This document shows positions 8,318 through 16,345 of a stretch of 64,000 nucleotides of DNA, piece after piece (the first letter of the stretch is position 1; each line of letters opens with the position of its first letter). The notes below the pieces were generated by a model, which saw only the letters and a program-made list of their open reading frames with translations, did not search any database and was not told the origin of the DNA. The position numbers were made by a program, and so were the translations under genes. This DNA is from Curtobacterium ammoniigenes NBRC 101786 (GTDB taxonomy: Bacteria; Actinomycetota; Actinomycetes; Actinomycetales; Microbacteriaceae): NCBI RefSeq assembly GCF_001571045.1, contig NZ_BCSV01000005.1:62001-126000 (forward strand), in the 5' to 3' direction.

Positions 8318-9045
8318 CGACTCCGACGGGGACGACCGCTGCCCTTCGCGCCCCGACCGGTACGCCGGCCGGTGCCGCCGCCCCCGGTCCGCTGGGCAGG
8401 GGAGCCCGACCGCGAGCCCGACGCGCCGCGCTTCGTCGACGCGGCACGGGCCTCCCGCTCGGACGCATCGGGTGACGGGCCCCGCGAGCTGTTGGCCGTG
8501 CGCCCGCGGACAATCCCAATGAACGCGTCGATCAGCGCCGAGTGATCTTCGGTGCGCCAGATCAGCGCAACCTGGGTCGGCGGAATGCCCTCGATCGGCC
8601 GGGAGACGAGCGATCGCCGGCTGGCGGCTCGAAAGAGCGACTGCGGGATGACGGCGAGACCCGCACCGGCTTCGACGAGGTCGAGGAGGCCGGAGAGGTC
8701 ATCCGGGATCGTTGCCACCGGCGCCCCGACTGCTCCGAGTGCATCCGCGAGGATGGTGGCGCCCGCGAGGTCCGCCACCATCAGCGTGTCGGCGGCCGTG
8801 AACACGGAGTCCTTCGGCATCGCAACGACCGGGGTCTCCGTCCAGAGCGGAATCGCATTGAGTCGATCCGGAACGGGAAGTCGGCCGAATGCGATGTCGA
8901 CCGTGTTCCCGAGAGCATGGACAACGTCCGATGCGGCGACCGGCTGCAGCGCGAGCTCATGCTCGGGGAATCGCTCCCGCCAGGTGCGCACCCACTTCGC
9001 CGGACTGACGCCCGGCACGAATCCGATCGTCAGCGCGGCAGCCAT
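8314..9045 (-). CDS. LysR-type effector-binding domain protein without a DNA-binding domain
   Basis: 243 residues. Starting at MAAALTIGFVPGVSPAKW the protein goes straight into a LysR substrate-binding fold (HELALQPVAASD, VDIAFGRLP, VAMPKDSVF, GAGLAVIPQSLF). The usual N-terminal winged helix is absent: upstream sequence on this strand is taken by the divergent gene. The last 55 residues form a basic Gly/Ser/Arg tail. TATGGT (9053-9058, minus) ends 7 nt before the ATG, supporting this start; ATG 9057 is the alternative. Its stop TAG shares bases with the stop of the convergent DJ-1 gene. Such effector-only proteins may act as ligand sensors or through partners. Confidence 0.8.
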   Translation of the reverse strand: MAAALTIGFVPGVSPAKWVRTWRERFPEHELALQPVAASDVVHALGNTVDIAFGRLPVPDRLNAIPLWTETPVVAMPKDSVFTAADTLMVADLAGATILADALGAVGAPVATIPDDLSGLLDLVEAGAGLAVIPQSLFRAASRRSLVSRPIEGIPPTQVALIWRTEDHSALIDAFIGIVRGRTANSSRGPSPDASEREARAASTKRGASGSRSGSPAQRTGGGGTGRRTGRGAKGSGRPRRSR

Positions 9046-9092
9046 GCGAATCACCATACGGGTCGCTCGCCATCGTCCCGTACGCTTAATCC

Positions 9093-9479
9093 ATGGTGAA
9101 GGAACAGACGATGAAGCCGGAGACGGCCGCCAAGAAGCTCGGCGTGCTCCTCCAGGCCACGCCTGACGACTTCCGGTCGACGCCGATGACGCGCACCGCA
9201 TTCGATGCCCTTCGCACCGATCCGCCGGAATGGCTCGAGCACCTCCGCCGCGTCGGACCGCACCCGCGCCCAGTCGTCGCTGCCAAGCTCGGCGTGTCGG
9301 TCTCAGGGCTCGCGCGAGCAGGGGTCGACGAACCGCTGACAACCGATGAGATCAAGCAGCTCCTCGAGACCATGCCGGAATGGCTCGTCCGGGAGCGGGC
9401 GACGCAGGCGGCGGTTCGGGCCGAGAACGTTCGTGTGAAAGAGCAGCGCGCCGCGCGGGCGGCACGCGCTGTGCACTGA
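9093..9479 (+). CDS. DUF5997-family protein
   Basis: 128 residues, cytoplasmic and basic. Begins MVKEQTMKPETAAKKLGVLL and carries FRSTPMTRTAFDALRTDPPEWL, RRVGPHPRPVVAAKLGVSVSGLARAG and TTDEIKQLLETMPEWL, which I recognise as the actinobacterial DUF5997 pattern. The helix-turn-helix-like PVVAAKLGVSVSGLAR stretch hints at nucleic-acid binding, but no function is established. TACGCT (9081-9086) ends 6 nt before the ATG. The gene is divergent from the LysR effector-domain gene and the two -10 boxes are 22 bp apart, so their -35 regions overlap. This pairing suggests functional linkage. Confidence 0.85.
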   Translation: MVKEQTMKPETAAKKLGVLLQATPDDFRSTPMTRTAFDALRTDPPEWLEHLRRVGPHPRPVVAAKLGVSVSGLARAGVDEPLTTDEIKQLLETMPEWLVRERATQAAVRAENVRVKEQRAARAARAVH

Positions 9480-9496
9480 ACGGCAGACGCAGACTC

Positions 9497-10024
9497 GTGA
9501 CGGCGCTGGAGCAGCGATCGGGCACCGGGGCACCACGCTTCGACGCCATCGACGAGCGGATCCTGTGGCTCCTGGCCGCCGACGCTCGGATGCCGAACAA
9601 TCGGCTCGCCGCTGAGGTCGGCATCGCCCCGTCGACCTGCCTCGCCCGCGTGCGCGCGTTGGAAGAGGCGGGCGTGATCCGCGGCTACTCCGCCGACATC
9701 GACATCAGTCGACTCGGCTTCGCGATCGAAGCGGTGGTGAGCGTCCGGGTGCACGCCGCCGCCCGGCATGAACTTCGCGCATTCGCGAAGCGTCTCCTCC
9801 GCGTTCCGGTGGTGCGGGACGTCTCATTCATCGCCGGTGAGAAAGATTTCCTCGTGCACATCGCCTGCTCCTCCACGGAACAGCTCCGCGACTTCGTCGC
9901 GGACGAGCTGTCTGGGGACCCATCGGTCGCGGCGACGCAGACGAACATCGTCTTCGAGCGCCTGGTCGCCGATCGCCGCGGTCAGGCTGCGTCGTTCGAC
10001 GAGTTGCGTCGCTGGCACGCCTGA
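9497..10024 (+). CDS. Lrp/AsnC-family transcriptional regulator
   Basis: 175 residues from GTG 9497. N-terminal helix-turn-helix: DAIDERILWLLAADARMPNNRLAAEVGIAPSTCLARV, written here in parts as DERILWLLAADARM and VGIAPSTCLARVRALEEAG, followed by the hinge GVIRGYSADIDISRLGF and the RAM/AsnC ligand-binding domain (VSVRVHA, FIAGEKDFLVHIAC, TNIVFERL). Such proteins sense amino acids and control their metabolism or export. The upstream frame extends to 9380 but overlaps DUF5997 and lacks homology. The stop TGA and a minus-strand TGA abut as TGATCA. Confidence 0.9.
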   Translation: MTALEQRSGTGAPRFDAIDERILWLLAADARMPNNRLAAEVGIAPSTCLARVRALEEAGVIRGYSADIDISRLGFAIEAVVSVRVHAAARHELRAFAKRLLRVPVVRDVSFIAGEKDFLVHIACSSTEQLRDFVADELSGDPSVAATQTNIVFERLVADRRGQAASFDELRRWHA

Positions 10025-10639
10025 TCAGCGGGCGGAACGCTCACCCGGCGTGCCCGCGGTGGACGTCGGTGCAGGCGTCGTGATCCTGACCATCGGGGTG
10101 TGCGGAATCCCGTCGTCGAGGAACACGGTGCCGGTGGGATTGTCCGCTTCGGCTGGGCCAGCGTCATCCGCCGATTCCGGTGACAGGAACGCAGCATCAG
10201 CCGAACCAGTCCTCGGCGTCGAGGGAGCGCAGGCCCCGCTGCTCGCACAGCCAATCCAGCAATTGCCCGCGGCGAGGCGCGATGCGGCCCCTCCAACCGC
10301 GTCAACCATTGGTACCGGTCGTCCTGCATTCCTTGTGCCGCCGTACAGCGCGCCCGGAACAGGCGGAGCCCTGCCTACGGCGGGTGGCGCGGGGCCCGGA
10401 GCTCCCGACGGCGGCGCGGGACCCGCGGGTGCACCAGGCGTCGCCGACGTTGTGGGCATCACTGCACCGTCGATCGCGGTGGGGACGGCGTCCCCCCGCC
10501 TCGCGTTCCTAGCTCCCGAATCCCCGGTCTTCGCCCACGACACCACTCCTGACTGAGGTGCGCTCGCCCCTGCCCGTACGGCAGGACGAGCACTGCCGCA
10601 CCAGCGGCATGAGAACACCTCGATTACAGGAGTACTTCC
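10025..10639. other. 615-bp stretch without a confident gene
   Basis: Between the Lrp gene and the chaplin-like gene. Two long overlapping frames (plus ending 10556, minus ending 10025) share the same third codon position, so composition cannot choose between them, and neither resembles a family I know. The middle (10197-10329) shows a better candidate, a frameshifted minus ORF. A 15-bp palindrome GGGGACGGCGTCCCC is at 10481-10495. The 3' end holds the ribosome binding site of the next gene. Confidence 0.5.
10197..10329 (-). pseudogene. Possible short ORF split by a single-base frameshift
   Basis: ATG 10329 reads MQDDRYQWLTRLEGPHRAS with about 90% G/C at third positions. One base later in register, a second frame reads RGQLLDWLCEQRGLRSLDA then EDWFG to TGA 10197-10199, also about 90% G/C third positions. 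The total of 133 bases is 44 codons plus one. Joined, they would be a 43-44 residue acidic/aromatic peptide of no family I recognise. It may be a broken gene, a sequencing error, or a programmed +1 shift near CCGCGGGC. Confidence 0.35.
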
Positions 10640-12013
10640 ATGAACAAATGGGTTACGAGAGGCCTTTGGTTCGGCCTCCTCGTCGGCGGAATGTCGCTCG
10701 GCGGCGCTGCCGCCGCAAACGCGGCAACGACCACCGGATCTGACGGGATCGGTTCCGGAACGCAGGTGGCCGGCGTGGTAAGCGTGCCGCTCAGCGTCAC
10801 GGGAGACGCGTTGAGCGTCCTCGGGTCCAGCACGAGCACCACCCCGACGACCCCGGCGCCGTCTTCCATCTCGACAACGCCGGCATCGACAGTGCCGGGC
10901 GGGGGCGCGTCTCCCTCGGGCACGTCCACGTCCGGTTCCTCCGGCACAGCATCGGGAACGCAAGTCGCCCCCGTCGTCTCGGTGCCGGTGACCATCACGG
11001 GCACGTCCGTCGCAGTGGGAGGCACGTCTGCGGCCTCACCGCAGGTTGCGCCGGCTACGAGCCCCGCAAAGGCTGCTCCCGCGACCTCGACCTCCGGTTC
11101 GAACGGGACCGCTTCCGGTTCACAGCTCGCGCCCGTCGTCTCTGCTCCGGTGACGCTCTCCGGCAACGCGATCAGCGTGCTTGGCCACTCGAGCGCTCCG
11201 GCGTCGGGATCCGCACCATCATCGCCGACGGCCACGACGTCGACGGGGTCGACGGAGCCCGGCGCGTCCACCGGCACGCCGGCCGACACGACGAGCGGGT
11301 CGCACAGCATCGCGTCCGGCACGCAGATCGTCCCCTCGGCCAGCGCACCGATCAGCGTTGGTGGGAACGCGCTCGCGCTCCTCGGCACTGCGGCCGTCAC
11401 CGGGTCGCCGGCCGACACGACGAGCGCTCCCAGCGGCGCGGGAAGCGGGCAGAACGCCAGCACGTCCGGTGCGGGCGGCACGGGATCGGGAACCCAGATC
11501 GCGCCAATCCTCGGGATTCCGCTCACGGTCTCCGGGAACAGCATCTCGCTGCTCGGGTCGGCCAGCACGTCGCCGAGTGGTTCGGGTTCGACGACGACTG
11601 GTGGTTCGGGTTCGACGACGACCGGTGGTTCGGGTTCGACCACGACGGGCGGCACGGGTTCGACGACGACCGGTGGTTCGGGTTCGACCACGACGGGCGG
11701 CACGGGTTCGACGACGACGGGTGGTTCGGGTTCGACCACGGCTGGTGGGACCGGTTCGACCATGACGGGTGGCATCGGTTCGACCACGACGGGTGGGGTC
11801 GGTGTGGCGTTCGGTGACACTCCGGCAGTGATCACGCCGGCGTCCGCGCAGACTGCCCTCCGATCGTCCGCGGTCCCGACCGTCACGACGGCCGGGAGCG
11901 GGGGCGAGCTCGCGTTCACCGGGTCACCGCAGAACCTTCCGCTGCTGTTCGCGGGTGCGCTCGCCGCAATCGCGCTCGGCGGAGGCCTGCTCATCGCGCG
12001 GCGCCGACTCTAG
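10640..12013 (+). CDS. Wall-anchored surface protein with five chaplin-like repeats
   Basis: 457 residues. An N-terminal signal peptide (WFGLLVGGMSLGGAAAANA) is followed by five repeats, each roughly SGTQ-[VIL]-x-P-[hydrophobic]-P-[VLI]-[ST]-[VIL]-x-G-[ND]-[AS]-[LIV]-[SA]-[VL]-L-G, for example TASGTQVAPVVSVPVTITG, spaced by Ser/Thr/Pro-rich linkers. This resembles Streptomyces chaplin domains (SGN..Q.PV.VPVN.CGN.V.V.G) but lacks the cysteines. A GSTTTGGS linker of nine 8-residue units leads to a sorting signal: LAFTG, a hydrophobic segment LLFAGALAAIALGGGLLIA and RRR, typical of class E-type sortase anchoring in actinobacteria. AGGAG lies 7 nt before the ATG. Expected role: amyloid-like or hydrophobic surface layer, adhesion (inference). 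Confidence 0.85.
   Translation: MNKWVTRGLWFGLLVGGMSLGGAAAANAATTTGSDGIGSGTQVAGVVSVPLSVTGDALSVLGSSTSTTPTTPAPSSISTTPASTVPGGGASPSGTSTSGSSGTASGTQVAPVVSVPVTITGTSVAVGGTSAASPQVAPATSPAKAAPATSTSGSNGTASGSQLAPVVSAPVTLSGNAISVLGHSSAPASGSAPSSPTATTSTGSTEPGASTGTPADTTSGSHSIASGTQIVPSASAPISVGGNALALLGTAAVTGSPADTTSAPSGAGSGQNASTSGAGGTGSGTQIAPILGIPLTVSGNSISLLGSASTSPSGSGSTTTGGSGSTTTGGSGSTTTGGTGSTTTGGSGSTTTGGTGSTTTGGSGSTTAGGTGSTMTGGIGSTTTGGVGVAFGDTPAVITPASAQTALRSSAVPTVTTAGSGGELAFTGSPQNLPLLFAGALAAIALGGGLLIARRRL
11579..11800 (+). repeat. 24-bp coding tandem repeat, about nine copies
   Basis: Repeats of a GGTTCGGGTTCGACGACGAC-type unit (24 bp, eight codons, Gly-Ser-Thr-rich) inside the chaplin-like gene. Copies are nearly identical at the DNA level, so copy number is probably variable between strains. 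It encodes the stalk between the repeat domains and the wall anchor. Confidence 0.85.
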
Positions 12014-12019
12014 GCGTCG

Positions 12020-12055
12020 GGGGCTCCGTCCTGACCACGGGAGGGACGGAGCCCC
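12020..12055 (+). terminator. Terminator hairpin after the chaplin-like gene
   Basis: Perfect 12-bp arms GGGGCTCCGTCC (12020-12031) and GGACGGAGCCCC (12044-12055), 12-nt loop, then ATTCT. It begins 7 nt after the stop codon. Confidence 0.8.
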
Positions 12056-12225
12056 ATTCTCCGCGTCCATCGCGGCTGCGATCTCGGTAGCCAGGCCCGT
12101 CTCCTTTCCATAGCATGGGAACTCGATCAGTGCCGATAGTCCGTTTCCTGTGAGCAGCCGTAGTGGCGGCATCCCCTGTTCGCAGGGACCATCGGGGACG
12201 ATGAGGCGGTACCGAAAGGCCCATC

Positions 12226-13581
12226 GTGTTCTCGTCCTTGCTCCACATCCCGATCATCTCGCCGTCGGTGCTCGTCCCCGCGTATGCGCTTGCGGCCGTG
12301 ACGACGATTGTGGTGCTGCTCGATCTCGGCCTTGATCGTCGGCTCTTGTCCCAGCGCGACCGCGCGTCTGCTTCACGTGTGCGCGTGCGGCGGTTGCGGA
12401 ACCTGCTCATCGCGGCCGTGATCGGCGCGGCTGTCGGGCTGACCGCGATCTGGTGGGTGGGGGACGTTCAGGACGCCTTCGGTGTCGCCTTCACGCCTGT
12501 CGAGCGGATGTGGATCGCGTTCACATTCGCCGCCGCGGCGATGTTCGTCGTAGCGATGGTGCAGGGCGGTCGGCAGCGGAGGCTCGTCGCCGTCGCGTCG
12601 CTGGCCAGCGTCGCGCTCGCCGCCGGCCTTGGAATCAACGTGGACTTCGGGGCGTACCGCACGCTCCAACAGGCGCTGATGATCAACCCGTATCCGACCG
12701 TCGGACTCGCGTCGCAGCACCCGGCGAGCCCGGGGGCCACGCTCGTGGACGCCGCCGCGTGGACGCCGCCGACCGGCATGCCGAAACATGGCATGCTCAC
12801 TCGGCTCTCGATCCCGGGGGTGGTCTCGGGCTTCCACGCGCGCGACGCAGTGGTGTACCTGCCGCCGGCCGCGCGCGTTGCCGATCCGCCCGTGCTCCCA
12901 GTCATCGTCAGCCTGTCCGGGCAGCCGGGCCAACCGTCCGACATGTTCCAGTCCGGGCAGCTCGCGGTACAGCTCGACAAGTACGCGGCCGCTCACAAAG
13001 GACTCGCTCCGATCGTGGTCGCCCCGGATCAGCTGGGCGCGCCCAATCGGAATCCGATGTGCGTCAATTCCCGGGCCCTCGGCAACAGCGGAACGTACAT
13101 CACCACCGACGTCGTGCACTGGATCAAGCATCACTTGAACGTCGCAGCGACCCCCGACTCGTGGGGCCTTGTCGGCTTCTCTGAGGGCGCCACCTGCGCG
13201 GTGCAGTTCCTCAGTGGTGATCCGCACGACTTCGGGAGCGCGTTGGCGATCTCCAGCGAGCTGCAGCAGCAGGAGGGCAGTATCCGACAGACGGTCACGG
13301 CCGCCTACGGCGGGTCGATGCGGCGCTACCTGGATGCGACGCCGATCGCACTGATGCGCGAGCATCAGCCGTTCGCTGACCACCTGATCGTGTTCGCGGT
13401 CGGGCAGAACGACCATCGCTACCGAAAGTCCACGCAGGCGCTGCAGCACGCCGCAGTGTCCGCCGGCATCCAAACCGCGGTCATCGTGTCACCACATACC
13501 GCCCACGACTGGTACACGGTGCGATATTCGTTGCAGCACGGCCTGCTCAAGGTGATTGCGCACGAAGGTCTGCCACGATAG
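12226..13581 (+). CDS. Membrane-anchored alpha/beta hydrolase (esterase-D/antigen-85-like)
   Basis: 451 residues from GTG 12226 (AAAGG six bases upstream). Four hydrophobic N-terminal segments (residues about 10-150) are followed by an extracytoplasmic esterase domain: VVYLPPAARV, VIVSLSGQPGQPSDMFQSG, the nucleophile elbow GLVGFSEGATCAVQF (Ser), and the C-terminal HTAHDWYTVRYSL holding the likely catalytic histidine. It starts 5 nt before an MprF-type lipid aminoacylation gene. In other actinobacteria and enterococci, aminoacyl-phosphatidylglycerol synthases are paired with extracytoplasmic aminoacyl-lipid hydrolases, so I infer that role here. Confidence 0.8.
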   Translation: MFSSLLHIPIISPSVLVPAYALAAVTTIVVLLDLGLDRRLLSQRDRASASRVRVRRLRNLLIAAVIGAAVGLTAIWWVGDVQDAFGVAFTPVERMWIAFTFAAAAMFVVAMVQGGRQRRLVAVASLASVALAAGLGINVDFGAYRTLQQALMINPYPTVGLASQHPASPGATLVDAAAWTPPTGMPKHGMLTRLSIPGVVSGFHARDAVVYLPPAARVADPPVLPVIVSLSGQPGQPSDMFQSGQLAVQLDKYAAAHKGLAPIVVAPDQLGAPNRNPMCVNSRALGNSGTYITTDVVHWIKHHLNVAATPDSWGLVGFSEGATCAVQFLSGDPHDFGSALAISSELQQQEGSIRQTVTAAYGGSMRRYLDATPIALMREHQPFADHLIVFAVGQNDHRYRKSTQALQHAAVSAGIQTAVIVSPHTAHDWYTVRYSLQHGLLKVIAHEGLPR

Positions 13582-13586
13582 CTCCG

Positions 13587-16112
13587 ATGCAACAGCGCGC
13601 GGGGATTCCGAACGCTGCGCGAGCAGCGGGGCTCGTGCGGCGGTACCCGTTCACGGCGATCGTCGCGGCCCTCGTTGTCACGGTCAGTGCGGCCGATCTC
13701 TGGATTCGGCTGGCGACGCGAAGCACGGGTTCGCATGACCCGCTTCTCGCCGTCAGTCCGCTGCGATCCTTCGCCGTCGTCGCGGTCTCGAGCAGTGTCG
13801 CATCATTTCTTCTGACGGTGCTCGGCGTTGTCGTGATCCTCGGCGCAGCCGAGCGCCTCATGGGATGGCGTCGCTCGCTGCTCGCGTTCCTGGTGACCAC
13901 GGTCGTTGGAACGGGCATCGGCGCGTTGGCGACCGTGATCGACACCGAGTCGCAAAGCCCGGGTCCGCTGTTCCTCGGTCACGCCACGAGCTTCGACCCG
14001 TGGACTGCTGTCGTCGGAACCATCACCACCGCGAGCGCTTTCGCCGGTGCGCTGTGGCGCCGGCGCATCAGAGTCATCGCGCTCGTCGCTGTGCTCGGAC
14101 TTCTCCTGTACGCGGGGCATGCGTCTGACCTGTACGCGACGCTCGCAGCGCTCGCCGGTATCGCGCTCGGCGAGATGCTCCGCAAGTCGCCGCGGCGCCT
14201 CGGATGGCGCCGCAGTTCGCACCGGGAGAGCCGGGTGCTGCTTGCGGCGGTCGTCTTCGTGTCCGCCGTGGGACCGGTCGTCGCACTCGTGTCCCGCGCC
14301 CGAACCGGTCTCCTCGCGCCGGTCGCAGCGGTCGTCGCAAGTGGGTCCGTCGCCTCGCGCCCGCAGTGCAGCGTCCGTCAGGTCACCGACCAATGCGTGC
14401 AGAGCCTCCAGAGTTTCCACGTGCACGGTCCGGTCGAGTTCCTCCTCGGGATCGCGCCACTCGCGGTCCTCGTGATCGGAGCATTCGGTCTGCGGCGCGG
14501 GAGTCGGTTCGCACTCTGGACCGTGGTGGGCGTCGAGGCGCTCAACGGCCTCGCGACGGCGATCTACTACGGCGTCTCCCCGAGCAAAGCGGTCAGCGAC
14601 ATCGATCTCTCGCCGCCGGACCAGCAGCTCGTGGTCTCGCTCTCGCTCGCTGCGTCGGTCGTACTTCCCCTCGCCACCGCGCTCGTGCTGATCATTCGGC
14701 GCTCAGACTTCCGTGTCCCGACGCCACGGCATCGGGCTCGCACGTTCACGTTCGTCGTTGTCGGTTCCGGAATCGTCCTGGCCGCAGCCGTCGTCGTCGT
14801 CGCGATGTTCGTTCGTGTGACAACGATCGACCCGATCGTGCTGGCACTGGCGGTGCTCGGCCCACTCACGCCGGCCTCCGTTATCGCGACGGCGGCCCAC
14901 GCCCACCCGATCCTGCGTCTCGCGGTCGGCCTCGCCGGCCCCATCGAATGGGTGGTCATCGCCGTCGCACTCGCCTGGGCGACCGGAGCGGGGACACCGC
15001 GGGACGGCGGCGAGGACCGGCGCCTCGGCCCGGTCCTGCCTGGCAGCGCGCGAGCCGCGCGCGAACTCGTCCACGTCGGCGGGGACGGCTTCGCGTGGAT
15101 GACCACCTGGGAAGGCAACGATCTCTGGTTCAGCGACGACGGTCGAGCGGCGATCGCGTACCGCAGAACGGGACATGTCGCGGTGACGCTCGGCGGTCCC
15201 TTCGGATATCCGGAGGCGCGGAGTGCAGCCTGGGAGGGGTTCGCGCGATTCTGCGACGACATCGGCTGGACCGCCGTGTTCTACAGCGTTGCCCCGTCGG
15301 ATGTTGCGGCGCTTCGCGACCGGGGATGGTCGATCGTCCCCGTGGCGGAGGACGCCGTGATCGATCCCACCGACTGGACGATGTCGGGAAAGCGGAAGCA
15401 GGACGTCCGGACCTCGGTCAATCGCGCACAGCGCGCGGGTATCACCGCGCAGCGGCGTCGGTGGACCGAGCTCACTGCGGCTGAGATTCGTCAGATCGAG
15501 TCGATCTCGGAGGAGTGGGTCGCGACGCGCGACCTGCCCGAGATGGGCTTCACCCTGGGCGGCATCGACGAGATGCACGATCCGGAGGTGGAGACCCTGT
15601 TCGCCGCCGACGCGGACGGCCGTATCCTCGCGGTGACGAGCTGGCTGCCGTCGTTCCGGGATGGTCGACTGATCGGGTGGACGCTCGACGTCATGCGGCG
15701 CCTCCCCGATGCGCCGAACGGCGTGATGGAGTTCCTCGTTGCACGCGCGGTCGAGGATGCTCGAGAACGGTCGCTCGAGTTCATCGGGCTCTCTGCCGCG
15801 CCGCTCGCCGGCGTCGAAGCGGGTGCCGGCGGCGTCAACGCAGCGCTCGACATCGTCGGGAATGTGCTCGAACCCGTCTACGGATTCCGGTCGCTGCTTC
15901 GATTCAAAGCGAAGTTCGGACCGGAGTTCCGTCCGCTCGTCATGGCGCTCCCGGACCCGGTCGCGCTGCCGGCCATCGGACTCGCCGTCGCTCGCGCCTA
16001 CCTGCCGGGGCTGTCCGCCCGGCAGTCGATCGCGCTGCTGCGGTCCCGGTCGGACGCCGCCCCTCGGGAACCTGCGCGCGAGCCGGAGCGCCAGCCCGCA
16101 GGTCACGACTGA
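13587..16112 (+). CDS. MprF-type aminoacyl-phosphatidylglycerol synthase/flippase
   Basis: 841 residues. The first 470 form about 12-13 membrane segments, including a rhomboid-like block (VTTVVGTGIGALAT, LFLGHATSFDPW). The cytoplasmic C-terminus is the DUF2156/phosphatidylglycerol lysyltransferase domain: FSDDGRAAIAYRRTG, VALGGPFG-like VTLGGPFGYPEA, AVFYSV, SGKRKQDVRTSVNRAQRAG, LPEMGFTLGGIDEM and YGFRSLLRFKAKFGPEFRPL. It transfers an amino acid from tRNA to a membrane lipid, lowering net negative charge and raising resistance to cationic peptides. Whether the amino acid is lysine or alanine cannot be told. Starts 5 nt after the hydrolase stop, so one operon. Confidence 0.88.
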   Translation: MQQRAGIPNAARAAGLVRRYPFTAIVAALVVTVSAADLWIRLATRSTGSHDPLLAVSPLRSFAVVAVSSSVASFLLTVLGVVVILGAAERLMGWRRSLLAFLVTTVVGTGIGALATVIDTESQSPGPLFLGHATSFDPWTAVVGTITTASAFAGALWRRRIRVIALVAVLGLLLYAGHASDLYATLAALAGIALGEMLRKSPRRLGWRRSSHRESRVLLAAVVFVSAVGPVVALVSRARTGLLAPVAAVVASGSVASRPQCSVRQVTDQCVQSLQSFHVHGPVEFLLGIAPLAVLVIGAFGLRRGSRFALWTVVGVEALNGLATAIYYGVSPSKAVSDIDLSPPDQQLVVSLSLAASVVLPLATALVLIIRRSDFRVPTPRHRARTFTFVVVGSGIVLAAAVVVVAMFVRVTTIDPIVLALAVLGPLTPASVIATAAHAHPILRLAVGLAGPIEWVVIAVALAWATGAGTPRDGGEDRRLGPVLPGSARAARELVHVGGDGFAWMTTWEGNDLWFSDDGRAAIAYRRTGHVAVTLGGPFGYPEARSAAWEGFARFCDDIGWTAVFYSVAPSDVAALRDRGWSIVPVAEDAVIDPTDWTMSGKRKQDVRTSVNRAQRAGITAQRRRWTELTAAEIRQIESISEEWVATRDLPEMGFTLGGIDEMHDPEVETLFAADADGRILAVTSWLPSFRDGRLIGWTLDVMRRLPDAPNGVMEFLVARAVEDARERSLEFIGLSAAPLAGVEAGAGGVNAALDIVGNVLEPVYGFRSLLRFKAKFGPEFRPLVMALPDPVALPAIGLAVARAYLPGLSARQSIALLRSRSDAAPREPAREPERQPAGHD

Positions 16113-16139
16113 GTCCCGCTGGGGTATCGTTCCTAGCAC

Positions 16140-16269
16140 AGCGCTCCGGGGTCGGTGCAATTCCGAACCGGTGGTGACAGTCCACGAGCCGCAGGCGGCG
16201 CAATCCGCCGGCGGTTGACTCGGTGCAATTCCGAGACCGACGGTGAAAGTCCGGATGGGAGGCAGCGCT
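16140..16269 (+). promoter_or_regulatory. FMN riboswitch (RFN element)
   Basis: Contains the RFN core blocks in order: GGTCGGTGCAATTCCGAACC (16150-16169), GGTGGTGACAGTCCACGAGC, TTGACTCGGTGCAATTCCGA, then GACCGACGGTGAAAGTCCGG and ATGGGAG, closed by AGCGCT arms at 16140-16145 and 16264-16269. FMN binding should repress riboflavin synthesis by terminating transcription or hiding the ribE ribosome site. A TATCGT at 16125-16130 is a plausible -10 box. It lies directly upstream of ribE-ribB-ribH. Confidence 0.96.
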
Positions 16270-16345
16270 CACGACGACGGCCCTGCCGTTCGCCGTGCGA
16301 CCGACCGTCGATGCTGCCCCGGAGTCCCACCAGACAGAGGACATC

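Noticed and set aside
10025-10963. 312-codon minus-strand ORF crossing the chaplin-like gene start
   Set aside because: The upstream third is antisense to the signal peptide region, and the rest has weaker codon bias than the frameshifted short ORF in the same place.
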